A DNA stretch of 64,000 nucleotides from contig NZ_BAAAWU010000001.1 in the NCBI RefSeq assembly GCF_039535235.1, positions 3,534,001 to 3,598,000 on the forward strand, given 5' to 3'. The notes beneath the pieces are model-generated. The model was not told the origin of the DNA and ran no database searches. It was given only the letters and a program-made list of their open reading frames with translations. This document shows, one piece after another, positions 1 to 8,291 of the stretch. The stretch comes from Streptomyces roseoviridis (GTDB lineage: Bacteria; Actinomycetota; Actinomycetes; Streptomycetales; Streptomycetaceae). Positions within the stretch are counted from its first letter, which is position 1. The number at the start of each line of letters is the position of its first letter. The position numbers and the translations under genes are program-made.

Positions 1-298
1 TCATCGCGGCCGGGGTGAGGCCGAGGCGCTTGGCCAGCTCGCCGGGACCGAGCCGGTAGGGGGCGCCGGAGAGGACCAGGGTCTTGAGGACCTCCCACTC
101 GGCGTTGCTGATGCCGAGGTCGGCGACCTGGCGGCCGTACGCCACGTTCATCCGGCGGTTCAGCCGTCCCAGGGCGGAGACGACCTTCTCGACCTGGGGG
201 TCGAGGTCGCGGAACTCGCGCTGGTAGGCGGCGATCTGCTCGTCGAGGCTCGGCTCCTGGGGGGCCTGGGTGCCGGACGGCGTGGGGGTGTCGGACAT
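1..298 (-). CDS. MarR-family transcriptional regulator, 3' end beyond the window
   Basis: About 99 N-terminal residues are visible, running off the left edge. The frame reads through a helix followed by an HTH-like stretch (ISNAEWEVLKTLVLSGAPYR, then LGPGELAKRLGLTPAAM), the typical MarR winged-helix entry. MarR proteins are dimeric repressors that release DNA on binding a small aromatic or antibiotic ligand. The gene is divergent from the MFS exporter starting near 442, the classic repressor/efflux arrangement. By synteny this is the counterpart of S. coelicolor SCO4122, reported to regulate the adjacent MFS pump SCO4121. The start is the ATG at 298-296. Ligand and C-terminal half cannot be seen. 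Confidence 0.85.
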   Translation of the reverse strand, partial: MSDTPTPSGTQAPQEPSLDEQIAAYQREFRDLDPQVEKVVSALGRLNRRMNVAYGRQVADLGISNAEWEVLKTLVLSGAPYRLGPGELAKRLGLTPAAM

Positions 299-330
299 GC
301 GGTCGAGTATTCCACGGTGGTCGTTGGCGT

Positions 331-384
331 TGAAGTCCTTCCATGTGTATTGTTAAGCCTCGAACTTTAGTGTTGAAGTCTTCA
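331..384. promoter_or_regulatory. MarR/MFS divergent control region with repeated dyads
   Basis: The short gap between the divergent MarR and MFS genes holds two related motifs: TGAAGTCCTTC at 331-341 and the perfect 11-bp palindrome TGAAGTCTTCA at 374-384. Between them is a locally AT-rich run (TATTGTTAAG at 349-358), unusual for this genome. Such dyads overlapping a promoter are how MarR repressors usually bind. Operator assignment is inferred from position and symmetry only. Confidence 0.4.
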
Positions 385-441
385 GGGTTCAGGGCTACAG
401 AGCTGAACCCGCGACCGAAGTGGGTGAGTGTGACCAAGGCG

Positions 442-1719
442 ATGGGCGCAGCGATGCGCCGGATTCAGGCAGGCAGCGCGCTGAGCGCGTTCGGACTCGG
501 CTTCACCGTGCCGTACCTCTATGTGTACGTCGCTCAGGTGCGGGATCTGGGCGCGGGCACGGCGGGCGTCGTCCTGGCCGTGTTCGCCATGGCCGCGCTC
601 CTCGTGCTGCCCTTCAGCGGTCGGGCCGTCGACCGGCGCGGGCCGGTTCCCGTGCTGCTCGTGGCCTCGCTGCTCGCCGCGCTCGGCGCGCTCGGGATGG
701 GGGTCGCGTCCTCGGTGCCCGCCGCCGTCGGGTCCGCGGCGCTGCTCGGTGCCGGTACGGCCGTCATGCAGCCGGCGCTCGCGACGATGATCGTGTGGTG
801 CTCGACGCAGGCCACGCGTACCCGCTCGTTCGCCATGCAGTTCTTCCTGCAGAACCTGGGCCTCGGCATCGGCGGTCTGATCGGCGGCCAGCTGGTCGAC
901 GCGAGCCGACCCGACAGCTTCCTGCTGCTGTTCTCGATCGAGGCGGCGATGTTCCTGGTGCTCGCGGGGATCGTGCTGACCGTGCGGATGCCGCAGTCGC
1001 CCGCCTTCCAGGGGGCACGGCCCGCCGCCGGCAAGGGCGGCGCCCTGCGGGTGCTGCTCGGGCACAAGGCGATGGTGCAGCTGTGCGTGCTGGGCTTCGT
1101 GCTGTTCTTCGCCTGCTACGGGCAGTTCGAGTCGGGTCTCGCCGCGTACGGCACGGAGGCCGCGGGGATCGCCCCGTCGACGCTCGGCATCGCCCTGGCC
1201 GCGAACACGGCCGTCATCGTGGCCGCCCAGTTCCTGGTGCTGAAGTTCGTCGAGCGCCGCAAGCGGACCCGGGTCATCGCCGCGGTCGGGCTGATCTGGA
1301 CCGTGGCGTGGCTGTTCGCCGGGTACGCGGGTCTGGGGCACGGCAGCCAGGCGATGGCGACGGCGGCGTTCGTCTCCACGTACGCGCTGTTCGGGCTCGG
1401 TGAGGCGATGCTGTCGCCGACGGTCGCGCCGCTGGTGGCGGACCTGGCGCCGGAGTCGATGGTCGGGACGTACAACTCGGCCTTCGCCCTGGTGAAGCAG
1501 CTGGCGCTGGCGGTCGGCCCCGCGGTCGGCGGGCCCATGGGGGCCTCGCTGCACGGCCCGTACATCATCACCTTCGTGCTGTTCTCGCTCGGCATCACCG
1601 TGCTGGCGGTCCGGCTCGGCAAGCGGCTCACGCCGGTGCAGAACCAGCCGTCGCTCGCCGCCAGGCCGTCGAAGATCGTGGCCCGGCACGAACCGGCGAA
1701 GGAGACCGCCACCGCCTGA
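442..1719 (+). CDS. MFS multidrug efflux transporter
   Basis: A 12-helix major facilitator protein of about 425 residues. It begins directly with a membrane helix (SALSAFGLGFTVPYLYVYVA) and has the loop 2-3 signature region GRAVDRRGPVPVLL between helices 2 and 3. A hydrophilic central loop near residue 190 separates the two six-helix halves. It would act as a proton-coupled exporter in the cytoplasmic membrane. The frame is open back to an ATG at 343, but the ATG at 442, preceded by AAGG, places the first helix correctly at the N-terminus; GTG 424 is the other option. It is divergent from a MarR regulator and matches SCO4121, reported as a multidrug MFS pump, in position. It converges with the next gene after 6 bp. 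Substrate is not visible. Confidence 0.85.
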   Translation: MGAAMRRIQAGSALSAFGLGFTVPYLYVYVAQVRDLGAGTAGVVLAVFAMAALLVLPFSGRAVDRRGPVPVLLVASLLAALGALGMGVASSVPAAVGSAALLGAGTAVMQPALATMIVWCSTQATRTRSFAMQFFLQNLGLGIGGLIGGQLVDASRPDSFLLLFSIEAAMFLVLAGIVLTVRMPQSPAFQGARPAAGKGGALRVLLGHKAMVQLCVLGFVLFFACYGQFESGLAAYGTEAAGIAPSTLGIALAANTAVIVAAQFLVLKFVERRKRTRVIAAVGLIWTVAWLFAGYAGLGHGSQAMATAAFVSTYALFGLGEAMLSPTVAPLVADLAPESMVGTYNSAFALVKQLALAVGPAVGGPMGASLHGPYIITFVLFSLGITVLAVRLGKRLTPVQNQPSLAARPSKIVARHEPAKETATA

Positions 1720-1725
1720 CGCGCC

Positions 1726-3450
1726 TCACGGCGTGTCCGGCAGGGCGAACTCGCACCACACCGCTTTGCCGCCGCCCGGTGTGCGGCGGCTCCCCCAGGA
1801 CGAGGCAATCGTCGCGATGATCGAGATACCGCGACCCGCCTCGTCCTCCGTTTCCGCCCTGCGGCGGCGCGGCAGATGGTCGTCGCCGTCCGTCACCTCG
1901 ATGATCAGGCGGCGGTCGGTGCGGCGCAGCCGCAGGCGCATGGGCGGGGTGCCGTGCTGGAGGGAGTTCGCCACCAGCTCGCTGGTGGCGAGGACGCCGA
2001 GGTCGCGCAGCTCCACCGGGAAGCGCCAGCTGGCGAGGACTCCGGAGGCGAAGGCACGCGCGCGTGGTGCCGCCTCCACTCCGCCGAGGAGCTCCAGTGC
2101 CGCGTTGTGGAACAGCTCGGCGTCGGGGCCCTTGCGCGCCGGGTGCTGGAGGACGAGCACGGCCACGTCGTCGTCGTGCTCCGCGGTGACGCCGAGGGAG
2201 CGCAGCAGGCGGTCGCAGACGACCTGGGGCGTGCCGGTGGCGCCGGACAGAGCGCGCTCCAGGGCGGCGACGCCCTCGTCGATGTCCTCGCGTCGCCGCT
2301 CGACGAGGCCGTCCGTATAGAGGACGGCGGTGGAGCCTGGCGGCAGGGCGATGGTGCCGGAGGTGTGCAGCCAGCCGCCGGTGCCGAGCGGGGGCCCGGT
2401 GGGGTCCTCGGCGCGGCGGACGGTGCCGTCCTCGTCCCGGACGAGGATCGGCAGGTGGCCGGCGGAGGCGTAGACGAGCTTGCCCTCGTTCGGGTCGTGG
2501 ATGGCGTAGACGCAGGTGGCGATCTGGCTGGCGTCGATCTCGGCGGCGAGGCCGTCGAGGAGCTGGAGCACCTCGTGCGGCGGCAGGTCGAGGCGGGCGT
2601 AGGCGCGGACGGCGGTGCGCAGCTGGCCCATGACGGCGGCGGCGCGGACGCCGCGGCCCATGACGTCGCCGATGACGAGGGCGGTGCGGCCGGCGCCGAG
2701 GGTGATGACGTCGTACCAGTCGCCGCCGACGGCGGCGTCGGTGCCGCCGGGCTGGTAGGTGGCGGCGATCCGCAGGTCGTCGGGCTGCTCCAGCTCCTGC
2801 GGGAGCAGGGAGCGCTGGAGGGTGACGGCGGTCTCGCGGTGGCGGCGCTCGCTGGCGCGGAGCCGCTCGGCGGCCTCGGCGTGGTCGGTGACGTCGGCGG
2901 CGTGGACGAGGACGCCGCCGTCGGCGAGGTGCGGGCTGTCCACGGGCAGGCAGGTGACGGTGTAGGAACCGCCGTCCTGGGTGCGGCGGGACTTGACCGT
3001 GCGGGGCTTGCCGCTGCGCAGGACCTGGTCGAGGAGCGGGAGCAGGCCGAGCTCCTCCGCCTCGGGGCAGGTGGCGGCGACGGTGGCTCCGGCGGGGCGG
3101 GGGCCGAAGGCGGCGGCGTAGGCGTCGTTGACGTACGCGATGCGGTGCTCCGGCCCGTACACGAGCGCGACGAGGCCGGGGAGGCGGCCGACGATCTCGC
3201 GGACGGTGAAGTCCTCCAGGGCGGGCACGCCCGCGGGGACGTCTGCGGCGGCGTCGGCGGGGTGGTCCGGCCGGGGCCCGTACTCACCGCGGGCCGCGGG
3301 CACGGCGCCCTCGGTCCCGCGGGCCGCCGCTCGGCGCTGCGTACCGGGGAGACGGGCGCTCCAACGGGTGAAGTTCACGGATCTGTATGCCTCGTCGTGT
3401 CGTTGCCGTGCAGAGTCACTCTGTGCAGGTGTGAGCCCACCTATGGTCAC
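1726..3450 (-). CDS. PAS / SpoIIE phosphatase / HATPase protein
   Basis: A soluble signalling protein of 574 residues. A PAS domain (about 80-190; core HRIAYVNDAYAAAFG) is followed by a PP2C-type SpoIIE phosphatase (about 230-425) with the metal-site motifs GGDWYDV and VIGDVMGRG. A C-terminal HATPase/RsbW-like domain (about 470-570) carries ELVANSLQHG and GRGISII. Members of this Streptomyces-rich class dephosphorylate anti-anti-sigma factors and may also act as anti-sigma kinases, so the protein combines opposing activities behind a PAS sensor. The start is GTG 3450; starts further in are possible because the first 30 residues are not conserved-looking. It matches SCO4120 by position. The sigma/anti-sigma partner is not in this window. 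Confidence 0.88.
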   Translation of the reverse strand: MTIGGLTPAQSDSARQRHDEAYRSVNFTRWSARLPGTQRRAAARGTEGAVPAARGEYGPRPDHPADAAADVPAGVPALEDFTVREIVGRLPGLVALVYGPEHRIAYVNDAYAAAFGPRPAGATVAATCPEAEELGLLPLLDQVLRSGKPRTVKSRRTQDGGSYTVTCLPVDSPHLADGGVLVHAADVTDHAEAAERLRASERRHRETAVTLQRSLLPQELEQPDDLRIAATYQPGGTDAAVGGDWYDVITLGAGRTALVIGDVMGRGVRAAAVMGQLRTAVRAYARLDLPPHEVLQLLDGLAAEIDASQIATCVYAIHDPNEGKLVYASAGHLPILVRDEDGTVRRAEDPTGPPLGTGGWLHTSGTIALPPGSTAVLYTDGLVERRREDIDEGVAALERALSGATGTPQVVCDRLLRSLGVTAEHDDDVAVLVLQHPARKGPDAELFHNAALELLGGVEAAPRARAFASGVLASWRFPVELRDLGVLATSELVANSLQHGTPPMRLRLRRTDRRLIIEVTDGDDHLPRRRRAETEDEAGRGISIIATIASSWGSRRTPGGGKAVWCEFALPDTP

Positions 3451-3484
3451 ACGTCCAGTGTGGGCGAGTGCACTGACAGTGATG

Positions 3485-4894
3485 TCAGGCCGAAGACTCG
3501 CCGGGGCTGTCGCCCGGTGACCTGTCCTTGGGGGCGGGTGGTGGGGCGGCGGCGAGTTCGAATTCGGCCCGGGGGTGTTCCAGGGAGCCCAGGGAGACGA
3601 TCTCGCGTTTGAACAGGCCGGACAGGGTCCATTCGGCCAGGACGCGGGCCTTGCGGTTGAAGGTGGGGACCCGGCTGAGGTGGTAGGCGCGGTGCATGAA
3701 CCAGGCCGGGTAGCCCTTGAGTTTGCGGCCGTAGACGTGGGCGACGCCCTTGTGGAGGCCGAGGGACGCCACGGAGCCCGCGTACGCGTGCGCGTACTCC
3801 TTGAGCGGCTGTCCGCGCAGGGAGGCGGCGATGTTCTCGGCGAGCACCTTGGTCTGGCGGACGGCGTGCTGGGCGTTGGGCGCGTACTCCTTGCCGGGTT
3901 CCCCGGCCGTGACGTCGGGGACGGCGGCGGCGTCGCCGGCGGCCCAGGCGTGTTCGACTCCGTCGACGGTGAGGTACGGGGTGCAGACGATCCGGCCGCG
4001 TTCGTTGCGGGGCAGGTCGGTGGCGGCGACGAGCGGCGCGGGTTTGACGCCGGCGGTCCACACGACGGTACGGGTGGGCAGCCGGCTGCCGTCGGAGAGG
4101 ACGGCGACGCGGTTCTCGCAGGATTCGAGGCGGGTGCCCAGCCGGACGTCGATGTTGCGGGCGCGCAGCTCGCGGATGGCGTAGCGGCCCATCTCCTCGC
4201 CGACCTCGGGCAGGATCCGGTCGGTCGCCTCGACGAGGATCCAGCGCAGGTCCTCGGGCTTGATGTTGTGGTAGTAGCGGGCCGTGTAGCGGGCCATGTC
4301 CTCGAGTTCGGCGAGGGCCTCCACGCCCGCGTAGCCGCCGCCGACGAAGACGAAGGTGAGGGCGGCGTCGCGGATGGCCGGGTCGCGGGTGGAGGACGCG
4401 ATGTCCATCTGCTCGATGACGTGGTTGCGCAGGCCGATGGCCTCTTCGACGGTCTTGAAGCCGATGCCGTGGTCGGCGAGGCCCGGGACCGGGAGGGCGC
4501 GGGAGACGGAGCCGGGGGCGATGACGAGTTCGTCGTAGCCGAGCCGGACGTGACCGGCTCCCTCCTCCTCGGTCGCGAGGGTGGAGAGGGTCGCCGTCCG
4601 CTTCGCGTGGTCGATGGAGTGGACCTCGCCGATGACGATGCGGCAGCGGTCGAGGACGCGGCGGAGGGGGACGACGACGTGCCGCGGGGAGATGGAGCCG
4701 GCGGCGGCCTCGGGCAGGAACGGCTGGTACGTCATGTACGGGTCGGGGGTGACCACCGTGATCTCGGCCGCGCGGCTTCTCAGCTCCGTCTTGAGCTGCC
4801 GCTGCAGGCGCAGCGCGGTGTACATCCCGACGTAGCCGCCGCCGACAACGAGAATGCGCACAGGTTCGGTCACTGTCCCATGACGCAACGCCAT
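3485..4894 (-). CDS. ndh: Type II NADH dehydrogenase (FAD-dependent NDH-2)
   Basis: A single-subunit, non-proton-pumping NADH:menaquinone oxidoreductase. It has two Rossmann dinucleotide motifs: an N-terminal FAD-binding VVGGGYVGMYTALRL and a central NADH-binding VFVGGGYAGVEALAEL. The FAD-contacting segment VEHAWAAGDAA follows. The C-terminus holds an amphipathic region (WFMHRAYHLSRVPTF) typical of NDH-2 membrane attachment. The start is uncertain: ATG 4894 gives 469 residues and GTG 4873 gives 462. A longer open frame upstream to 5104 is low-complexity and unlikely to be translated. It is divergent from the AtrA-type regulator. It could be called only an NAD(P)/FAD oxidoreductase if quinone specificity is not assumed. 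Confidence 0.88.
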   Translation of the reverse strand: MALRHGTVTEPVRILVVGGGYVGMYTALRLQRQLKTELRSRAAEITVVTPDPYMTYQPFLPEAAAGSISPRHVVVPLRRVLDRCRIVIGEVHSIDHAKRTATLSTLATEEEGAGHVRLGYDELVIAPGSVSRALPVPGLADHGIGFKTVEEAIGLRNHVIEQMDIASSTRDPAIRDAALTFVFVGGGYAGVEALAELEDMARYTARYYHNIKPEDLRWILVEATDRILPEVGEEMGRYAIRELRARNIDVRLGTRLESCENRVAVLSDGSRLPTRTVVWTAGVKPAPLVAATDLPRNERGRIVCTPYLTVDGVEHAWAAGDAAAVPDVTAGEPGKEYAPNAQHAVRQTKVLAENIAASLRGQPLKEYAHAYAGSVASLGLHKGVAHVYGRKLKGYPAWFMHRAYHLSRVPTFNRKARVLAEWTLSGLFKREIVSLGSLEHPRAEFELAAAPPPAPKDRSPGDSPGESSA

Positions 4895-5208
4895 CCGGGG
4901 TTTGTCCACAGGCCCGACAAATTGTGTGACCGGCGGACTACGGAGGCGCGGGGTGGCGAACGGACCGGGCGCGGGAGGAAGTCCGCAGGTCAGGGTGGGG
5001 GTGGCGGGTGGGTGGCGGGTCCTGAATCGGGAGGGTCCGGGTCCTTGCTCCGATCGGGGGGCGCACCGTACGGAACTGCCCCTTCTGAATTGACCCGGAC
5101 TCAACTATGTTCGTACTTCGTCGGGGTGTCGGATCGCCGCGCGTGGACCAAGGAGCGCGGCGCGGACGGACCCCGTGTCAGGGCGGGGAGTCTCCGGGGG
5201 GAGACATC
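4895..5208. promoter_or_regulatory. ndh/atrA divergent intergenic region with a DnaA-box match
   Basis: This 314-bp gap between divergent ndh and atrA genes has no convincing gene. At 4902-4910 it contains TTGTCCACA, the preferred Streptomyces DnaA-box sequence, 8 bp upstream of the ndh start candidate at 4894. An AT-richer patch at 5085-5110 could carry the atrA promoter. A GGGGGGA ribosome-binding site at 5197-5203 serves atrA. One DnaA box alone may be chance; it is recorded because it is an exact match to the genus consensus. Confidence 0.35.
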
Positions 5209-5994
5209 ATGAGCGGGGGAACGCTTATGCAGATTCAGGATTCGTACGGGCAGGTTCGTACGGCGCAGTCGATGGCGAACGGGCGATCCGCGCCCCTGCG
5301 GGTGGATGCCCAGCGCAATCTGGAGCACGTGCTGCGGGCCGCGCGCGAGGTGTTCGGCGAGCTCGGGTACGGGGCTCCGATGGAGGACGTGGCGCGCCGC
5401 GCCCGGGTCGGCGTCGGCACCGTGTACCGCCGTTTCCCGAGCAAGGACGTGCTGGTCCGGCGGATAGCCGAGGAGGAGACGGCGCGGCTCACCGAGCAGG
5501 CGCGGACCGCCCTCGGCCAGGAGGACGAGCCGTGGTCGGCGCTGTCCCGGTTCCTGCGCACGTCGGTCGCCTCGGGCGCCGGCCGGCTGCTGCCGCCGCA
5601 GGTGCTGCGGGTGGGTGTCGACGAGGTGGTGCTGCCGGCCGGTGCGCCGGACGACGAGGCGCGGGTGCCGCATCAGCGGGCCTCCGCCGTGGCGGACGCG
5701 GCGGGTGGCGCGGGTGCCGACGGGTTCGCGGAGCACGGCGACCAGCGGGTGGTCGCGCCGCGCGCGGTGCCGGCGGCCGAGCAGGACGACGCCGGGGCCT
5801 CGGAGCTCCTGGAGGTCGTGGGCCGGCTGGTCGAGCGGGCGCGGGAGGCGGGCGAGCTGCGGGCGGACGTGACGGTGTCCGATGTCCTGCTCGTCATAGC
5901 CACCGGCGCGCCGGCGCTGCCGGACGCGGCCCAGCAGGCGGCGGCGTCGACCCGTCTCCTCGACATCCTCCTGGAGGGTCTTCGCTCGCGGTGA
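5209..5994 (+). CDS. atrA: TetR-family regulator, AtrA-like
   Basis: A 261-residue TetR protein. The HTH lies at about residues 56-76 (APMEDVARRARVGVGTVYRR), followed by the conserved FPSKDVLV segment and an all-helical ligand/dimer domain. The ATG at 5209 follows a strong GGGGGGA site; the open frame upstream to 5107 is not needed. The synteny with ndh, SpoIIE, the MFS pump and MarR on one side points to AtrA (S. coelicolor SCO4118), the pleiotropic regulator that activates actII-ORF4 and, in S. griseus, strR. The symbol rests on recalled synteny and the TetR fold, not on an alignment. The central part (residues about 140-190) is Ala/Gly/Asp-rich and may be variable. Confidence 0.72.
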   Translation: MSGGTLMQIQDSYGQVRTAQSMANGRSAPLRVDAQRNLEHVLRAAREVFGELGYGAPMEDVARRARVGVGTVYRRFPSKDVLVRRIAEEETARLTEQARTALGQEDEPWSALSRFLRTSVASGAGRLLPPQVLRVGVDEVVLPAGAPDDEARVPHQRASAVADAAGGAGADGFAEHGDQRVVAPRAVPAAEQDDAGASELLEVVGRLVERAREAGELRADVTVSDVLLVIATGAPALPDAAQQAAASTRLLDILLEGLRSR

Positions 5995-6235
5995 CGGCGG
6001 CGGCGTCCTGGCGCCCTCGTGCGCGCTCGGAGACGGTCTCGGTCATACGGACCGGGGCCGGCCGCCGGTGATCGGACGGACCACCGAGCCTGGACCGAAC
6101 GGGTGAGCGGTCACGCCCGGGAACGGGAAGTCGCCCCGGACGAGTGGTAAGTGGGCGTGCGGGCTCGGCGTGCCCGCGCTCTGTGGCACGCTTGGCCGGT
6201 GTTCGGGTCCGAGCGTGCATACGGGGGCTTCCGCG

Positions 6236-8236
6236 ATGAGCGGTGACAGTCGGGACGAAGCGCTGGGCGGAGACGGCGGCACCGCGGAGGCCGTGAGCCC
6301 GCCCCCGGCCCAGGTGCCCGACCAGGGCGGTCCGGCCGGCGCTCCCGGCCAGGGCGCCGGTGCCGTCCCGGGCGCGGACGGGGCCCTCGGCTCGGCGGCC
6401 GAGGTGAGCGTGCCGCAGCAGCGCGAGGGCGGTACGGCCCCGCAGTCCTTCGCCGACGAGGCCGAGGCCGGGTCCGGATCCGTACTGCCGCCGCCGCTGG
6501 ACCTTCCGCCGTCCGACGCCGAGCTCGTGCAGCGGATGCGGGAGGGCGACGACGGCGCGTACGAGGAGCTGTTCCGCCGGCACTCCGCCGCCGTCCGCCG
6601 CTACGCGCGCAGCTGCTGCCGGGACGCGGACACCGCCGACGACCTGACGGCCGAGGTCTTCGCCCGCACCCTGCAGGCGGTGCGGGGCGGCGCGGGCCCC
6701 GAACAGGCGGTCCGCGCCTACCTCCTGACCAGCGTGCGCCGGGTGGCCGCGACCTGGACCAGGACCCAGAAGCGCGAGCACCTGGTCGAGGACTTCGCCG
6801 TGTTCGCCGAGGACGCCGCCCGGGCCGCCGAGGTCGCCGACCAGACGGCGACGTTCGGGGCGGGCCTGGACCTGGGCGCGGACGTGCGGGCCATGCACGA
6901 GGCCGAGCAGTCGCTCGCCATGCAGGCGTTCCGTTCGCTGCCGGAGCGCTGGCAGGCCGTGCTGTGGCACACCACGGTCGAGGAGGAGTCGCCGAGCGAG
7001 ATCGCGCCGCTGTTCGGCCTGACCGCCAACGCGACCGCGGTTCTGGCCAGCCGGGCCCGCGAGGGCCTCAAGCAGGCGTATCTCCAGGCCCATGTCAGCC
7101 AGTCGCTCACCACCGGCGGCGACTGCGCCCGCTACGCCGACCGGCTCGGCGCGTTCGCCCGCGGCGGCCTGCGGATGCGGGCCGAGCGGGGTCTGCGCAA
7201 GCACCTCGACGAGTGCGCCAAGTGCCGGCTCGCCGCCGGTGAGCTGGCCCACGTGAACGCCGGGATCCCCGCACTTCTGCCGGTCGCCGTCATCGGCTGG
7301 TTCGCCGCCGGGTACTCCCTCAAGGCGGCGGGCATCGCCGCCGGAGGTGCCGCCGGCGCGGGAGCGGCCGGCGCCGCGGCCGCCGCCACGGGGACGGGCA
7401 CCGCGGGCAGCACGGCCGGGGCCTCGGCGGCGGCCGCCGAGGGCCTGGGCATCCCCGCGAAGGCGGGCATCGCGGCCGTCGCCGCCGTCGCCGCGACCGC
7501 CGGCCTGGTCTGGGCGCTGACCGGATCGGACCAGGAGCCCGTCGCGCAGCCCGCGGCCACGCCGCCGGCCGTCGCCGCCGTCGAACCGCCGCCGCCCGCG
7601 CCGAAGCCGACGCCCCCGCCGGCACCGAAGCCGGTGCCTCCGCCCGTACCGGCTCCGCCGGCCGACCCCGAGCCGACGACGCCGAGCGCGAGGCCGAGCC
7701 CACGGCCGACGCCGTCCCCCAAGCCCACGCCGAAGCCGAAGCCCAGCCCGTCGCGGACGGCACCGAAGGCCACGCCGAAGCCGACTCCCACCGTGCCGGC
7801 CGTCTACCAGCTCAACCGGCTCCGGTACGGCATCGCCGGAGACGGCACCGAGCCGGAGGTGAACCTCGCGGCCAGCAGCTGGATGTGGCAGCGCTCCAGC
7901 GTCTCCATGGGCGGCACCCGCTACGCGCACGGCGTCAGCATGCACGTCCCGTCCTCCGTGCTGATCGACCTCAACCGGCAGTGCACCAGCTACGAAGCGC
8001 TCGTCGGCCTCGACGACATGAGCGCCCCGCTCGGCGTCGGCGGCGTCCGCTTCTCCGTGTACGGCGACGGCGAGCGGCTCTGGCGCTCCCCGGTGATCCG
8101 CCCGGGCGACGCCCCGGTCCCCGTGCAGGTCGCCCTCTCCGGCCGCCGCACGCTCCGGCTCGTGGTCGAGGACCACACGCCCTTCGGCCGGGCGGCGGTC
8201 GCGGACTGGGCGAACTCCCGCATCAGCTGCCGCTGA
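6236..8236 (+). CDS. ECF sigma factor fused to zinc-finger-like, membrane and NPCBM domains
   Basis: A 666-residue protein with five parts. (1) A Pro/Ala/Gly-rich N-terminal leader of about 90 residues. (2) Sigma-70 region 2 (about 95-165; YEELFRRHSAAVRRYAR, DDLTAEVFARTLQAV) and region 4 (about 215-285; LPERWQAVLWHTTVEEESPSE). (3) A zinc-finger-like HLDECAKC segment as in anti-sigma factors, near 325. (4) Two hydrophobic Ala-rich segments around 340-435, the second (AGIAAVAAVAATAGLVWAL) clearly transmembrane. (5) A Pro/Lys-rich spacer and a C-terminal NPCBM-type carbohydrate-binding domain (from about 525). It resembles the actinobacterial ECF groups with long C-terminal extensions (ECF52/53-like, from memory). 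The natural reading is a sigma factor held at the membrane by its own anti-sigma-like part, with the sugar-binding domain outside. ATG 6236 is preceded by GGGGG. Confidence 0.82.
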   Translation: MSGDSRDEALGGDGGTAEAVSPPPAQVPDQGGPAGAPGQGAGAVPGADGALGSAAEVSVPQQREGGTAPQSFADEAEAGSGSVLPPPLDLPPSDAELVQRMREGDDGAYEELFRRHSAAVRRYARSCCRDADTADDLTAEVFARTLQAVRGGAGPEQAVRAYLLTSVRRVAATWTRTQKREHLVEDFAVFAEDAARAAEVADQTATFGAGLDLGADVRAMHEAEQSLAMQAFRSLPERWQAVLWHTTVEEESPSEIAPLFGLTANATAVLASRAREGLKQAYLQAHVSQSLTTGGDCARYADRLGAFARGGLRMRAERGLRKHLDECAKCRLAAGELAHVNAGIPALLPVAVIGWFAAGYSLKAAGIAAGGAAGAGAAGAAAAATGTGTAGSTAGASAAAAEGLGIPAKAGIAAVAAVAATAGLVWALTGSDQEPVAQPAATPPAVAAVEPPPPAPKPTPPPAPKPVPPPVPAPPADPEPTTPSARPSPRPTPSPKPTPKPKPSPSRTAPKATPKPTPTVPAVYQLNRLRYGIAGDGTEPEVNLAASSWMWQRSSVSMGGTRYAHGVSMHVPSSVLIDLNRQCTSYEALVGLDDMSAPLGVGGVRFSVYGDGERLWRSPVIRPGDAPVPVQVALSGRRTLRLVVEDHTPFGRAAVADWANSRISCR

Positions 8237-8266
8237 GCCCGCCGAGGCGCCGGGACGCCCGCGTCG

Positions 8267-8290
8267 CGCGTGGGCCCGCGGGCCCACGCG
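8267..8290. terminator. Bidirectional hairpin between convergent genes
   Basis: A perfect 24-bp palindrome, CGCGTGGGCCCG followed by its exact complement, sits between the stop of the ECF-fusion gene (8236) and the stop of the convergent SARP gene (8292). It has no U-tract, as is common in Streptomyces. Bidirectional termination is inferred from position and stability. Confidence 0.6.
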
Positions 8291-8291
8291 G

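Noticed and set aside
343..441. Start of the MFS gene at ATG 343
   Set aside because: It adds 33 nonconserved residues before helix 1, lacks a ribosome-binding site, and would place the candidate operator inside the gene.
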